Notes: generated by a model from the letters alone, not told the origin. A stretch of 64,000 bases of DNA from Sphagnum magellanicum (GCA_021904315.1 CM038920.1:11780001-11844000); one strand, 5' to 3'. Shown: positions 45,261-59,320, counted from the first letter of the stretch. Made by a program: numbers and translations.

Positions 45261-47196
45261 TCAACCAATCACCTTTAAAATAGTTTTTCGTTATAACATG
45301 TAACAATAGTTTTTCAAAATTATAATGTTTATTGAAACATGGTTACTTTGTTAATAAATTTGTAAAACAAGAATAAGGATGTTTCCTTGGGTGAATTTCA
45401 AAATCAACACAGGGTCTATTCCACTCTTACCTTCCCTTCCCATATGGGCTAGGTTATGTAATTTTGTAAATCTCCTTGTGTAGACTTAATAAAAAAAATG
45501 TTTCAAAACTCTACAAACTTTTTCATTTGTCATAACATATTGACATGCTTTTAAGAAAACATGGCCAAAACATGTTCCTAAGGAAAGAAATTCCAAACCC
45601 AATGCTTCACAACTCACAACTAGTTTTAGTGCACTTTTCATTGTATTGAGGTCAAACCATACTTTTCCACTATATATGTCAAACTTTGAATCAAAACATG
45701 TTTTCTATTTATGTAGCTTCAAAAAATCCAATGGCAATATGGGTTGGTTACCAATCAACTTCCAAAAAAATAATGACCAAAATAAACATATCCTGGGATC
45801 CTTTTGACATCCACAAATCAAATCTTATAATTGTTGATTTACATTTTGCCAAGGTTGGTATAATTGATTAGTTTTTCCAATCAAACACATTAATATTTCT
45901 TGCACAAAAATTACTTTTGAGAGGAAAATTAATTCTTAGACCAAATGTTTATACCAAACACTTTCAATAAAATACATAGATTTTTTTTTTCCACAATCAA
46001 AATACCAAGGTCTTCAAAAAACTCTTTCTACTACACATCATCATTTTTCAAGAAATGTTTCATAGTAACGTTTTTGGAAATTAAACCCCTAAACACATTC
46101 AATTTCTTTTAATTGGTTTCTTTTAGCTAATTGATTTTATATGCTCCCTTTCATTGAACTATTCACTTCATCGTCAAAGATATTATTCCATGTATTTTAT
46201 GAAAAGAAATGAATCATTTTCATATTTGTGTTTTTGGATTTGATGCATTGATTAAATTATTATAACAAGGATTTAATGTTACATAATTGTGGGTGATAAA
46301 CATTTACATATTTGTTATCATTCACACAAAAAATGCCCTACTTAAAAGAAATTATGCCATGAGGTTTCCACAATATTCTTTGAGCATGCAATTTTTTAAA
46401 TTAATTCTAATTATCTCTTCTTCATTTTTTGGATTTATGTTCATTTTAGTTTAAAGATTGTGATTGCCTTCAAACCTTTTTTCCATTGCTTGTTCTTCCA
46501 TAATTACTTCATTCATGAAAACTTCACATGTCATTCCCATTGATCTTATTTTCATTTTCAAAAGACTAACCCATTTGCAATTGTCAAAAAAAAAGTTACA
46601 AGGAATTTGTTTTTTTAAAACTAATTGTCCTAACAAAAAATTACAAAAAATCCTTAAAACTTCAAAATGTAAACAACTAAAGCAATTAAAATGAAAAGGT
46701 AATGTTTGAAAACAATTAAAAATTTCAATCATTTTTCCCTCCTTTCATCATGTTGCAAAAAAATGTAGAAGTGCAAAATGTAATGTATGTTATATGTTTT
46801 ATGCATATAGTCCAAAATTTCATAAATCTTGCACACAAATATAAACAACCATTTATATTAGTAAAGAAATTAATAACTACAAACCAAAAGACAAACTAAC
46901 TAAATAAACAATCACAAACACATACAAATAAACTAACACAAGATGGCAAGAACTTACCAACTAAAGTAGCTCAAAGGCCAAAGTTCTTTGACACACCTTT
47001 AAATTCTTCCCAAAACTTGGGAAATGAACCTCTAAATGACAATGAAAAGAAGGCAGAAAGAAGAGGAGTTTGAAAGCATGGTTGTTAATTGACAATAATT
47101 TATTATCATAGGGTAGTAGTTATCATCTTAAGGCATAATAATTAGAAAGTAATTTTGGATTGGAATAAAGGATAACTTATTAATGGGGTAAATCTC
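45261..47196. other. AT-rich DNA, probable eroded N-terminal hAT region
   Basis: Minus-strand frames at 46451-46732 and around 45300-45800 look coding-like but have many stops. No motif firm enough to annotate. Confidence 0.4.
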
Positions 47197-47999
47197 CACT
47201 AGAAGGAACTATGTCCTTTATAATCAAGAAATCTATTATTACATTTCATAACAACACATCTTGGGTTTTACGATTGGTTAATAAAATGATGATTATTATT
47301 ATTTACTACAATTGTAGCTACAAGTTCATGTTAATGATTGCAAGTTGTAAAAGACATTGTGGTGGCACATGGCATTGTCATTTTGCAACTATAATCAATA
47401 TCACAACTTGATGGTTTTTACAAAAATATCAAAATTTCAAAAATGTATTTTTAATGTATTTTTAATCATCCAAAATTAGGTAACAACACAATTCCATTCA
47501 TTCTTGCAACTTTTGGTGAATAATAACAACTTATGGTTGTGTGATGCTGATGTGGCATGCCACATGGCAATGAGGTTGACTAGTAGTCATAACACCTTAT
47601 GACTTGTGACACTAACTTCACATCATGATTCATGTCATTGATTTGATGAATTAATCACATTTATTAGTTAATTGAAAATGTCGTTGGCTTTTGTGATTAA
47701 TAACAACTTGGCCTTCCATGTGACGATGAAATGGCATGCCAATTGGCAACAAGGTGTCACAAATTTTTTTGTCACACCATAAGTTTTTATGTGTTTTGAA
47801 TTTATGGCACTAATATTTGTCATGGCATGCTATTTTTTTTTTTGGTGCCATGAAGTTTTTGAAGTCATAACTTCACATGCATGTGTATGTGTACTAAACA
47901 ATTTATTGTTAATTGTAATTATGATTACAATATTAATAGTCATTTTGGAAAAGGTGACACATAATTCCTTGACCTTTTAACTATTTAACACACTAGTTT

Positions 48000-48830
48000 A
48001 GGTTAAGTTACCTATTAAATTAACCTATGTATGTAGGCTATTTATTAAAAACTTGTTTTGTAATATAGGGTACCTTGTAAGTTATTTAACTAGACATAAT
48101 AATTTTAATACATTTAATATGTTTAAATATACCTAGAATAGGTTACCCTACTAATAGGTTAACCTAAGTAGGCTTGCTTAGGTTCCTAGTTTTAGATTGT
48201 TTGCCAAGTCAACCTAAGTAGTTTCATTACACATATTTTATCAAATTTGTAACCATTTCAAATTTGTGCAACTAAATGCAATTATGACGTGACTAGATGC
48301 GACATAATTATCCTAGGTTTTTTTTTTAGCCTAAAAATGTTTAAGTTAACCTGGGATAAATTAATAAATAGTTAGGTTGATAAATTAGTTCATCTTAAGT
48401 CAGGCTAAGGAGGTTTAGGTCTAGGTTAGGTTGGTAGGTAGTAGGTAGGTGGACTTAGGTCAACCTAAGGTGGCCAAGGTAATTAATTCAATTTTTTTTT
48501 GTTATTATAATTAATATATAAAAAATGTGGTGGTGTAATGGATGAAGACTTGAACCCTAGAGTGAAAGTGAAGGGTTCAAGTCTTCATTTTTGTAACCTA
48601 TGGTACCTAGACCATTTGGCTTAGGTTAGGTAGTTTAGTTTAGGTTTTTTAGGTTAGGAGTTTGACATTTTTTTTTAATCTAAGCCATTTAGCTTAGGTT
48701 GTTTAACATAAGTAATTAGCCTAGCTCAATTAAGCTAGGTTGACTTTTGGTTGGGCGAGTTAGGCTAGGTAAACTTTTGGTTACACTAGCTACATGGACT
48801 AAATTAGGTTGATTTTTGGTCATGTGCGAT
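48000..48830. repeat. TAGGTTAACCTAGG repeat tract
   Basis: Irregular TAGGT/ACCTA repetition such as TTAGGTTAGGTAGTTTAG and AACCTAAGTAGG, interrupted by the tRNA-like unit at 48526-48600. Same type as 26.4 and 63.8 kb. Confidence 0.8.
48526..48600 (+). repeat. tRNA-like unit with perfect 17-bp hairpin, copy 2
   Basis: TGGTGTAATGG (48531-48541) fits a polymerase III A box and GGTTCAAGTC (48574-48583) a B box, 33 nt apart. ATGAAGACTTGAACCCT (48542-48558) is perfectly inverted at 48572-48588. It is followed by TTGTAACCTATGG and TAGGT repeat. Not a functional tRNA: no acceptor stem can be drawn. Confidence 0.5.
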
Positions 48831-49849
48831 GAATCATAATGTGTTTATAGATTTTTGACACATGTCATCCATCCATCAAGGCATCTTTTGTAACATTTAG
48901 TTGAATAAAACAACTAAGTTGAGATGGCATGCACTTTACACATCATACCAAGGTCATCGAAGACATGGAATTTCAATATTAAACTAAAATAAAAAATCAT
49001 AATCCATAAAATGATTGGGCATTGTGACTAAATGTCCTTTACAACTAAATGGATAAAATGACATGGGTTTAACAATTCATGAGTGATTAGTTGCATATGT
49101 TTTTATTGACTACAACGTAATCACAAAGCCTAGTCATAAAACCTAGGATGTGTTGTTGTGTTTTTTAAATGATTATATGTATGATTTTAGTCATAAACTA
49201 TTTCAATGAATCCTATGTGTAAACAGCCATAGTCATATATTAATGGGCATGTGATTAATACACAATGAAATGGTAACAAGATGGTGGTTGTCAATTTTCA
49301 TCATTTTTATTTCATTTATATGGCATCCATGACTAATGACAAAATGATATGGATGTCCAATTATCCTTACAATGATTAAAAATTGACTACAAATCATTTG
49401 ATATGAACTTAAACAAACCTACCCTCCACCTACATATTTACTTAGCCCTTGAAAAATCATTTCCATCTTATTACAAATTACGTGTAAAAAAAAAGAAGTG
49501 CAAATTATTGAAAAAAAATTTACAATTTATTTAAATGTGAATAAGGCATTAATAATTCATTTTGAAAATATATTTTAAATATGTTTAAAATATGCCATTA
49601 TTTCATAACATATTAAAGAATATCCTTTTGCCTCAATGTTTCCTAAAATATGTAAGGACTAGCGACCTCCCTAGGACCTAACCACTCATTTGCTTACCCA
49701 CCCACCCACACACTTACCTTTTTTCCTATTTCCTACAACCTACTTACTTCTCACCTACCACTTACAATTTGCCTTTACCTACTTCATAGTCTTGTAGTGA
49801 TATGAAATAAACATGTGAAACAAAAAAACTTGACAAAAGTTGGACACCT

Positions 49850-49935
49850 TTCGATGGTGTAATCCATTGGTAAGGATTTGGTTTATCATTAGGAAGGTGA
49901 AGGGTTCAATTTTTAATATTTGCAACCTATGTGCA
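49850..49935 (+). repeat. tRNA-like unit, copy 3
   Basis: TGGTGTAATCC and GGGTTCAATTT resemble the A and B boxes of copy 2 at about the same spacing, followed by TTTGCAACCTATG and TAGGT repeat. The hairpin is decayed. Confidence 0.4.
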
Positions 49936-50402
49936 TTCCTAAAGGATTAAGGTATGTAAACTAAATTAAGATAATTAGGTAGGTAAATAGGTGACATAAG
50001 TTATGTAGGTCAAGTTAAATAAGTTAAACTACCACCTACAAGCATGCCTTTTTTGACCTATCTAAACCTATTACTTATTTATCTACCTATTAAATTTTAT
50101 TTTAAAAATAATAATCCAAAAAATAATTTTAGTTTAGATGTAAATTCAACTAACTAAACGGTTCATTATTTGCTAATCATATTTTAATCACTCATTACAT
50201 GACATCTCAACGATATATATGACATGTCTTTTATGCTTGTCCTTTATGATTATAAGATGAAAAATGCCATGTTAAACATTTAATGACTTTTTATTTTAAA
50301 CAACTTGACTATCATGATTAAAGGCCTTTTAGTCATATAGTGTCCAATATGCTTACAAAATTAGTCATATATGGAATCAAAATGTAAGAATTTTTTTTAG
50401 TG

Positions 50403-51901
50403 CTCTTAGCCTAGCTAGCCTAGTGGGCATCTTAGTAATTTCCTAATTATTAGTGATAGGTTTTCATTTACCATCTCCTATTTACTAAGGGGATAAATTA
50501 TTTGGGTAATTAAGTAGATTTGTGGTTGGTTTGTTAACCATTCACCTAGGGGAGATTTGGGGAAGATAAGGATAAGATTTGGGTGAATGTGGGCTTTATT
50601 TGGTTTCATGGAGTACATTAAAATAAGATGGGGAGATCTAGGAGGATAAATGGAACCCTTGTGTGGTGTGGATCTAGTTTTGGTTTCTTCTTATCCTTTC
50701 AGTTCATTCCTTCGTTCTTAATTTCGTTATTCTTTTGGTTGATTTTCAATGAAGTATTTTTGTGTTGTTTTTCAAGAAAGAAGAGCAAACATTTTGATGC
50801 AAAAAAGAATGTGAATTTGTGTGAAGGTCATGATGGAGTTTAGAATAGGCTATCTTTTTATTTTATTTTTATTTTCATTACATTTTAATGTTGATATTAG
50901 GTTTAGCTAATTTGATGTAGAAAAATGTAACTCCGATGTTAGTTTAATATTTTTTTCATTTTTTAATTCTTTCTTTCATTTATGTTTTCTAGTCAAGATT
51001 CTGGAACATAACAGTAGTTGCTATAAGACGATAATAACATACTTATAGGAGTTCAAAGGAAGGCAATAGTTTTATCTAGGCCAATAGATGTCAAAATGGA
51101 AATTTTGACCATAGGAAGGTATTGTCTAAGGTTTAAAAGGTAGCTCCCTTCCATCCCCCCCGCCCCCCATTTTTATATGTTTATGGCATTTTTGGAATAG
51201 TTTAATTTTTCTATAAAGAAAAAAATATGCCTTTTAGAAGTAACCCATGAACCATTTGCCTTCTTACCTTAAAATTTGATAACTACTTACCTTCACCATG
51301 GCAAGGCTATTAGGTCGGTAGTTGTACAATGGTCCTTAACTCCACACATTAAAAAAAAAAGGTTGTGTGAGTTTTTCAAGTTCAAGAACACCTTTTGGAA
51401 AAAATCACATGCATAAGCTAAACAAATAGGAAAATGACAAATTAGGCAGGAATAACAAATGTCCATGCAAAAAACATAGGTAGGCAAATAAGTGTTGAAC
51501 AATTGCTTGAAGTTCCCATGACACAAGTAAGTGGGATTCATGAAACAAGTTTCGAACACCAAAGTAAATGAAAGCAATGAAAAGGCTAGAATAGGGAGTA
51601 AGGTAGGCAAGCAAGCATGAGCAAATAGGTGCAAAGCTTGAACAAGGAGCAGTGAAGTAAAAAGTGGTGAAATAAGTAAGAGTACTGAAATGGACATAAG
51701 CAAAAAAACAAGAAGGTAAGAGTGTAAAACAAGTGAAAACATTGAAGCAAACAAATAGGAAAAAGGAAGGAAAGGGGAAAGAAAAGGCATTGGTGAGAAC
51801 GATGAAAAAACCAAAAAATGAAAGAATTGAATATCTACAAAACCAAATAATAAAAAGGAATTTTTTTCAAAAAAACCAAAACAAGAAAAAAGTTAATGTT
51901 G
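50403..51901. other. AT-rich intergenic DNA
   Basis: Contains a long low-complexity minus-strand frame (51293-51814) without any domain, and a C-rich run near 51155-51170. No gene supported. Confidence 0.5.
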
Positions 51902-53025
51902 CAAACACCACTTTGACATAGTGAATGGAGTTCATTCATATGGGTGTTCATCTATGATTCATAAATAACTTTTAGTTCATTCCTAATTAACTCCTAGTTC
52001 ACTCCATGTTAATTCCCAATTCATTTTTAATTAATTCACAATTCACTTTTAATTAATTCATAGTTTACTTTCAATTAACTCTTAGTTCATTCTAGTCCAT
52101 TCTTAATTAATTTTTAATTTATTATTAATGAAGTCATAATTGACTTGTCATTCATTTATAGTTAAAAAGCTTATTAATATTTTTCCTTAGTTGATGGGCA
52201 CATGAAAACCTCCATGGAAATTTCCTTGAACTAGATCCCAAAAGCCATATAAATAAAGGTAGAACCCCCATTACTTTTAATATGTTCAACACCGATCTGA
52301 ACTATGATATAATGTCATTGTTTTGTTTTGTTATTTTCGTGTTTAAGTTTTCTTCTTTCATCACAATAAAAATTTGTTTAAACTTTGGTCTTGCACATTT
52401 TGTGTTTTTGGCATTAACCTTTGTGTTTGTCACACGCACAAAAACTACTAAAATAAACAACAAAAGGATAGGTATAAGTTTAAATTCAAAGCATGAAATA
52501 AAAGGACCAAGACAAAAACACAAAGGCTAAAACCAATAATGTGAAATGTGTAAGACCAAAATACAAACAAATCATTATTGTAATGTAGTAAACAAATGTA
52601 AACAAAAGAAAAATAAAACAAAGTTATAAAACAAGATCGTACGTCATACTAGTGTTGAATAAATTGAAAGTAATGGGGGTCCTACCTCTATTTACACCCA
52701 TTTGGGACCTAGCTCAAAGAAGTTTCCATAAAGGTTTCCAATGTGCCCACTGATTAGAGAAGCTTTTTGAAATGTTTTTTAAACTACAAATGAATTATAA
52801 GTTATTTAAAATTTGACTAAGAGTGAAATAAAAACTAATTATGAGATAACTATGAGTCAATTAAGAATTAATTAAAAATGGACTATAATTGAATTATAAA
52901 TGAACTATGAGTTAATTAAGAGTGAATTAAAAATTAATTAAAAAAATTAATTAAGAATTAACTAAGAGTTATGGATGAACATTCATATGAATGAACTCCA
53001 TCCATCATGTGAAAGTGGTGTCCAC
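51902..53025. mobile_element. Fold-back / long-TIR element, about 1.12 kb
   Basis: Left end ACACCACTTTGACAT and GGAGTTCATTCATATG recur inverted at the right end (CATATGAATGAACTCC, AAAGTGGTGT). Symmetry continues inward through TTAATTAA-rich arms, the CCATTAC/GTAATGG pair (about 52270 and 52670) and on to the CTTTGGTCTTGCACATTT / TGTGTAAGACCAAAA pair near the centre (about 52460). Arms of about 500 bp thus make nearly the whole element an imperfect hairpin. AATGTT occurs just outside both ends, a possible decayed duplication. No coding capacity. Confidence 0.75.
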
Positions 53026-53536
53026 GACAATGTTCTTGTTTTGGATTAAATTTAGAATTATCCTTTCGCCATCTATTTTTGTAGCTTTTGTGTTTGTGAT
53101 AGTTATCTTCATACCAAACATTAGGTAATGTTTTTGTGGAACATTTAAAGTGCTTGTGAAATGGGAATGAAGATGTTTATAAATCATTTTATTCTTCACA
53201 AAAATAACCATTACAACACCACCAAGAAAAAACCCTAACACTTCGGATGATTCTAGAAATTAAAAACCATAGTCCTAGTTCAACTTACACTTTAGACATC
53301 CTAGCTACTTAAACCCCCTAGATTTGGTATAAAATTTAACTTGAAAACCTAATATGGGTAACCTTTTTTTACCCCACCTGGATCCCAACATTTTTGGAAA
53401 GGTATGAAAGGGATATAATTTTTAATGGCTAGTTCTCACACAAAAATAACCAATGGACATCCATGTATATTAATTAGGGTATCAAAAAATTTGATACCCA
53501 AAGGTGTTCTATGTTTATACCTAAGTGATACTTGCC

Positions 53537-53560
53537 CAACATTGGTACATACCAATGTTG
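53537..53560. repeat. 24-bp palindromic junction, second copy
   Basis: CAACATTGGT-ACAT-ACCAATGTTG, matching 44227-44250 at 22 of 24 bases. It probably marks the end of another hAT-like element; the other end was not found. Confidence 0.6.
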
Positions 53561-56500
53561 TGTGGACACAAAATAGATTTTTCTTTATTTTTGAACTGCT
53601 TTTGAACTGCTTGATTTCCTGTAATGAATAATTTCGATAATGCATACCTTGCTACCTTTCTGCAAGCTATGTCGACGAATTACCATAGATGATTTATCGA
53701 CGTTTTGAGTTTTGTAGAAAAGCTATTTTTTAGTTTGATAAAGATTGGGATTTGTGTAAAGTCCTATCTATCTACCTTTCCAAAAACAATATCTTGAGTA
53801 CCAATGATGGTGATAACATCTGTTAGCATATGATGTTTAGACATAGAATCGAGTCCTTGTAAATGATTAAATTGTTGATAAAATTCAATTCTTAGTTTTT
53901 AGAAATAAAAAACCTCCCTGATTTTAGTTATTTGAAAAAATTCAAAATCATAAAACCTCTAATTTTGGTATTTTGAACAAATTAGATTTAATGAAAAAAA
54001 CCTTTGGTTTTGAGTTATTTGAAAAATTCAAAGGACCTGCAAAATAATAATAATTTAGTGTTACTTCTTTGACCTTGTTCTTTGAATTTCAAAACCTCAA
54101 TTAAAGGTCAAAATTAGTTCTTTAATTGGTCAAAACTAGTTTGATGACCTAAATTTTAGTTCAAAATCCAATTCTATAAGATAGTTCAAAACTTGATAAC
54201 CAGGCAATATTAACACCATGTTGATGAGGTGTGATATTATAGACCACTGTTGTACATATGGACCAAGATACATATCTTCTAGTGTTTGATTGAATGAACA
54301 TTTTTACATATGAAAATGCATTTTTCAAATCATGTTCAATTGAAAATTTTGGTCTTTCACACAATGTATATATGCATATACAATGTATTTTGTATTATGC
54401 CATAATTAATGTGACATGGGGATTGACACCTATGGAAACACCCAATGGCAACATCATTACAAATGTAAAGTTGCATCATCAATCTTTGCTTTTGTTTAAA
54501 TTTATTATTGCCAATTAATAAATCAAATTTCATGTTTCAGGAATGTCATTGTTTAATATTTTTTCCTTTTGCTTGTTTAATTTTGTAGTCATTCTTCCAT
54601 CAATGATAGTAATCAAATGATGATCAAAGTGTGTTATTTGCAAATGTCATTTTGCATACAACATATGATTCAAACAGAATTGTATAAGAATTGTGCAATG
54701 AAAAATTCGAGTGTGAAACATAATTAAGCCAAATAATAGATACTTCACATTATTTCCATCATATAATGGAAAAGCTTTCGTCAAAAACTATTGTTGATTC
54801 CAACTTGTGTGTATTGCACAACAATAAGGACAATTGTTTCACAAGATTGAAGACTTTTCTTTTCAAACACATCAAATTTAGGAACTTCTTATATTATTCA
54901 AGAATGGTGGTGTTGTCTTTGTCAACTCTAATGTTGGATTGGCATAGATTACAAATGTAATACTTCCTTTTGTGGTTCACCAAAATGCATAATTGGTTGC
55001 CACAAATAAAGGAATTTTTTTCCATATTTTTGGTTTTAATGATGAAATGAATGTTATTTAAAATAAGAAAGGATTTCATAAATGCTTTAGAGGTTACCAA
55101 TAAGAATTGATGGAATAAGATGAAAATTAAGTTTTTTGAGTTTTTCAATTTGCATGTATATTGTATTTTTATAACCCCCCCAAAAAAAGGATAACAAAAA
55201 TAGATGATGTTGAACACCACTACACTCAAATGATCTCTTTATATTGTTAAATCTATAGGTAAAATTTTGTGTGTAACATCCCCTAATGTTAATGATTGAC
55301 CATCAATGACCTTTGGATATACTAGATCAAGTTTTTTGAACATAGGAAACTTGTGGCTTTATTTAAAACCTTCATTAAAAAAACAAACATGCAATATTAT
55401 CTAATAAAATTTGAAAAAAGGAAATTTCTAATTATTGGGATTATAAATGAAAAATATTATTGAAAAATGAGAAGGGTGGGGAGTTAATATAGGACTTCTA
55501 TGGAAAAAATAGACAACATCACCTAGTTGCACAATCCTTATTATGGCTAGGAAACTTTGTTTTCTAATAAAACATTTGACTTTAATGTTGTTTTGAATGT
55601 GGTGGGCATAGATTCTACCCAAAATTGCTCTTTGCCTACTTAAAACAATTCAACTTATATTTTCAATAATACTTATAATACAAATAATCTATTGTTTCCA
55701 CTCATTCAATTATATCTATAGATCGTATTCACACAATTATCTTATTACAGTTATTGATCCTTTATTTTCTAGATTCTTAATTATCTTATATATGCAAAAT
55801 TTGTGATCAAAGTTCCTTTATTCTTTTAGAAAACACAACAATTATAGAGTACGTTCATTATTTTCTCATTAATATTTTATTATCCTCTTTATTTAGAATT
55901 GAACATCTCAAACATCTGTAGTGTAAAGTGTAAAAATCAAAAATGAAAAACATGAAAATTTGTGGTTCACAGTTTAACAAAATTTTAAAGTACATATTGT
56001 GTCTCTATTCCATCTCTAGCAACTCTCTAAGTTCATCTCTATGTGTCTCAACAAAAACAATCTTTAATTTCCATCAAATTTCAAAATTACATCTTAAATC
56101 TTTTTCTTCCAAAAATAATTTTAAAATCAAACTAATGAAATGTCTTAATCATGGTTAATTAATTAGCCATCTTCATCTTGCCTTGTTAAATCTTTGCCAT
56201 TCACCTAGTAACATTACCCTCCTTCCACTTTAAATTTTGTCCTTGAAATCCTTGTTATTAAAAAAAAATTATGTTCTTCAAGTCACTATATTAACCATCT
56301 GTGGGTTGATCTGCTCATGTTGAGTTGTTGATATTCCTATATGCACCTTAATATGTGTTTTTGTGGTATCCTCAGCTGGTGCACTCATTGAAGCACTAGA
56401 ACCTTAAGCATTAATTTTGTTGTACCTTGTTGTGTTTCTTCAAATATGAACTCCACCACCTATTTTTTTACTTCCAATTGGTTCCCTTTATTCACTATTG

Positions 56501-58643
56501 TCATTAGATATTAGCCCTATCTTTTATATAAGAATTTTTTGTACCTATTCCTTTACATGTTTATTCTGAAGATCTTGTCCTCCTCCTTTGAGATCCTATG
56601 ATTCATGTTCTTATTGTTGACATGTTACTCCACTATATTTATCCTTGTTTGCTTCATCTGTTGGACTTGTTGGCTTTGAACTATCTGGATTTCTGTACAT
56701 CAAATTTGGAAAGGCCTTAAAAACAAACAAATGCCTTTTGTACCTATCTTCATCCTTCTTGTGTGCAGTCAAATTCTTATACATTTCTTCCTTGAATTGC
56801 ATTTCCCCCAGCTCCCACCACTCATGAAGTCAACATTGGAAGCTTTCATTTGTTGTTTGGTATGCAATATAAAATAATATTGTACCAAATTGTCGTATTC
56901 CTCCAATCTGTTGTTGACATACATAAGATTTAAATCCTTGTATTTCTTTGTCATTGCTCCTACCTGTACAACTATTAGAATTACTCTCAAACCTTGTGCA
57001 TGAAATACTGAGATTTAACAAAGTTTCATTACTTTGTGGATACCACTGAAAGAGGGATAATGGGTGAAAGGGAGGGCAAAGACAGGGTGACTTTACAGAC
57101 AATTCTATTGTGTGTAGTGTAATACATTCTCTTGTATTGTATGCACAGGATACATTACTCTTCAAAAGGGGTGATACAAGAAAATATGATTGATGATTGG
57201 CTAGTCACAATGATTAGACAATGTGATAACATTTAATTGATCTTTCAATCATTGTACACTGATCCTTGTTGGACAATATTCAATGTTTACACGTGTGGCA
57301 TATGTCATCAAGAGCACATATTGTAACACATTTGTGTGAAATCAAATTACCTTAAAGATTTGATTTTTTGAATTTTTATTGAAGTTTCAATGACAAAAAT
57401 TACTCAAAACTTAATAACTACTGCACCATGATCTGAAATTACCTTGTCAAACCTAGAGTTGATAATTATTGAGGGCTTGTTGATCATCATGTAGCAAGAA
57501 GGCACTCCCAATTTCCTTAAGTATTTATTTAAATTTTTGTATTGAATTTCCAATGGTGAAAATACTCAAAATTCAATAACCCTTGCGTTGCAACTTGCAA
57601 GTCTAAACTCTAAACATCACAAGATCACCCTGAGTGCACCGTCTACTTGTCTACAGCTTTTTAGCTGTATCAAGAACATAGGTGCTCCAAGAAGATAGTC
57701 AGGCCCTCTTGGATATCTCAAGATGACAAAACAAATTGCCATAGGTGAGGGAGGGCAAGGAAATAACTTGCACACTATTTTGGATATGATATATATTATA
57801 GTACCTTGGCGATATACCATAGTACCATAGTACTTTGGCAGCTCGACACTAATTATGTTATTTATAAATATGTTCAAATAAATAAAAAACTCAAAAGACA
57901 AAATTTTGTGAAGGGAAATACTAAAATCCATTGAAATATTCAATTTTTTGACATGGGATCTTCAAAGTTAATGAATTATTTGACAGAAATGTGTTGTTCA
58001 GCTGCCCCTTACCTAAGAGATCAATTCATAGAGACTCTGAATCTGACCAGCCTTTTTTTTCACTGGTTGTAATTTGGCCAAAATACAAATTATTAAAAAT
58101 CAAAAGTGCTAAAATCATGTGCTTTTTGATAGTTTGAATAGCCAGAATTCAACCAGAATACTAAAAAACCACCAGATTTTAAATACATGGTTCAAGTAGG
58201 TAGCCAAAAATATAGAATTAAAAAAAATAAAAATTACTTTCACATTTAGCTTGTAGTCAAATTTGGCTAAATTATCTTCCTATGGATCATTTGCCACTTT
58301 GGCTATAACAAAAAATTGCCACAAAAAACACTGAATCTGAGTGTGGGTGGGCAGATCTGCTCTCTAAGCAAATCCAATATCAGAACTCAGTCTAGATCAT
58401 AACAAATTTTTTTTTTAATAAGAGTCAAAATGTGAGAAATCTAAGATAATTAGCAACCAAGATCTGATGAGCAATCTCAGATGAGAAATCAATCACAACT
58501 TGCCAGGGAAAATATGAATTAAGTGAACAACGAGAACAATAGGATTTATTAGCTACAGCCGATAAACTTAATGCGTCATGTAATATGTGTACATTATTGT
58601 ATGATGTACAATGTGCTATGTACAACACTATGTACATAGTATA

Positions 58644-58680
58644 TACATATACATACATACATACATACATATATATATGC
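58644..58680. repeat. (ACAT)n/(AT)n microsatellite
   Basis: Repeated ACAT units passing into AT, inside a GTACAT-rich segment with local dyad symmetry. Confidence 0.85.
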
Positions 58681-59320
58681 AGTGTATTTACATACATGTA
58701 TTGTACACTGGAATGGATGAAACCACAAAGTTTATCTTACACACATGTGATGTGATGGGCCTTGACCTATTATTGTGTGAGAAAAATCACATTCTCTTGT
58801 AGTGTCAACCATCATATTCTGCAGCAAGTGAATTGCTCCTGAGATATGCTCTGTGATCACCAGCAGCAACCGCAAGGAGCAATTACAAGCCACTAGATAT
58901 TGCTCTTGTGTATTGTAGTATTAGTGTGCAGCAGCTGCAGGATCCTCCTAGTCTGATCGGGTGCACAATGCTTGAACATTTTAAGTGAATATTGGCGTGA
59001 TTTAATTAACTGTATCATGTAGATCATCAGCTGAATCCAGCAATATATAATTAAGATTGGAAGATGAATTCTGGAGAGATCGATGAGAATATTGTACTAG
59101 ACGTGATTGAATTATGTTGAAACATGCATGCATGATTCCACCTAGTACAGTGCAGCTAGCAACAAAGTATTGCAACCTTGTATATGTGGATTATTGGAGA
59201 AACACCTGCTGAAGCTCTGAGTCCAACAAGACAGTCGACACCTAGCGGACCGCTCAGTACTCTCTGGGTAGCCGAGGCTATTCCGTAGAACCCAACAGTA
59301 GGGACTTCGACCCTCATCAC

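Larger units (their letters stand above)
47197..50402. mobile_element. Possible CACTA-type element filled with TAGGT repeat
   Basis: Starts CACTAGAAGG and ends TTTTTTTTAGTG, flanked by CTC on both sides (47194-47196 and 50403-50405), matching a 3-bp CACTA duplication. Beyond CACTA the terminal repeats agree poorly, so this could be chance. Inside are CACATGGCA phrases, TAGGT tracts (about 48000-48800 and 49935-50090) and two tRNA-like units. No transposase was recognised. Confidence 0.35.
53026..59320. other. AT-rich intergenic DNA with scattered repeats
   Basis: Holds the palindrome at 53537-53560, degenerate 45-bp-type repeats at 53890-54045 and an ACAT microsatellite at 58644-58680. A minus-strand stretch at 56611-57000 looks weakly coding (TKKYKDLNLMYVNNRLEEYD, then a frameshift and CQQ end) but matches no family I know. 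Confidence 0.5.

Noticed and set aside
48526..48600. Functional tRNA gene
   Set aside because: A and B boxes are plausible but no acceptor, D or anticodon stem forms; instead a 17-bp hairpin spans the region.
51293..51814. 173-residue minus-strand open frame
   Set aside because: Composition is dominated by Leu/Phe/Ser from a purine-rich plus strand; no domain, no splice context and AT-rich low complexity.
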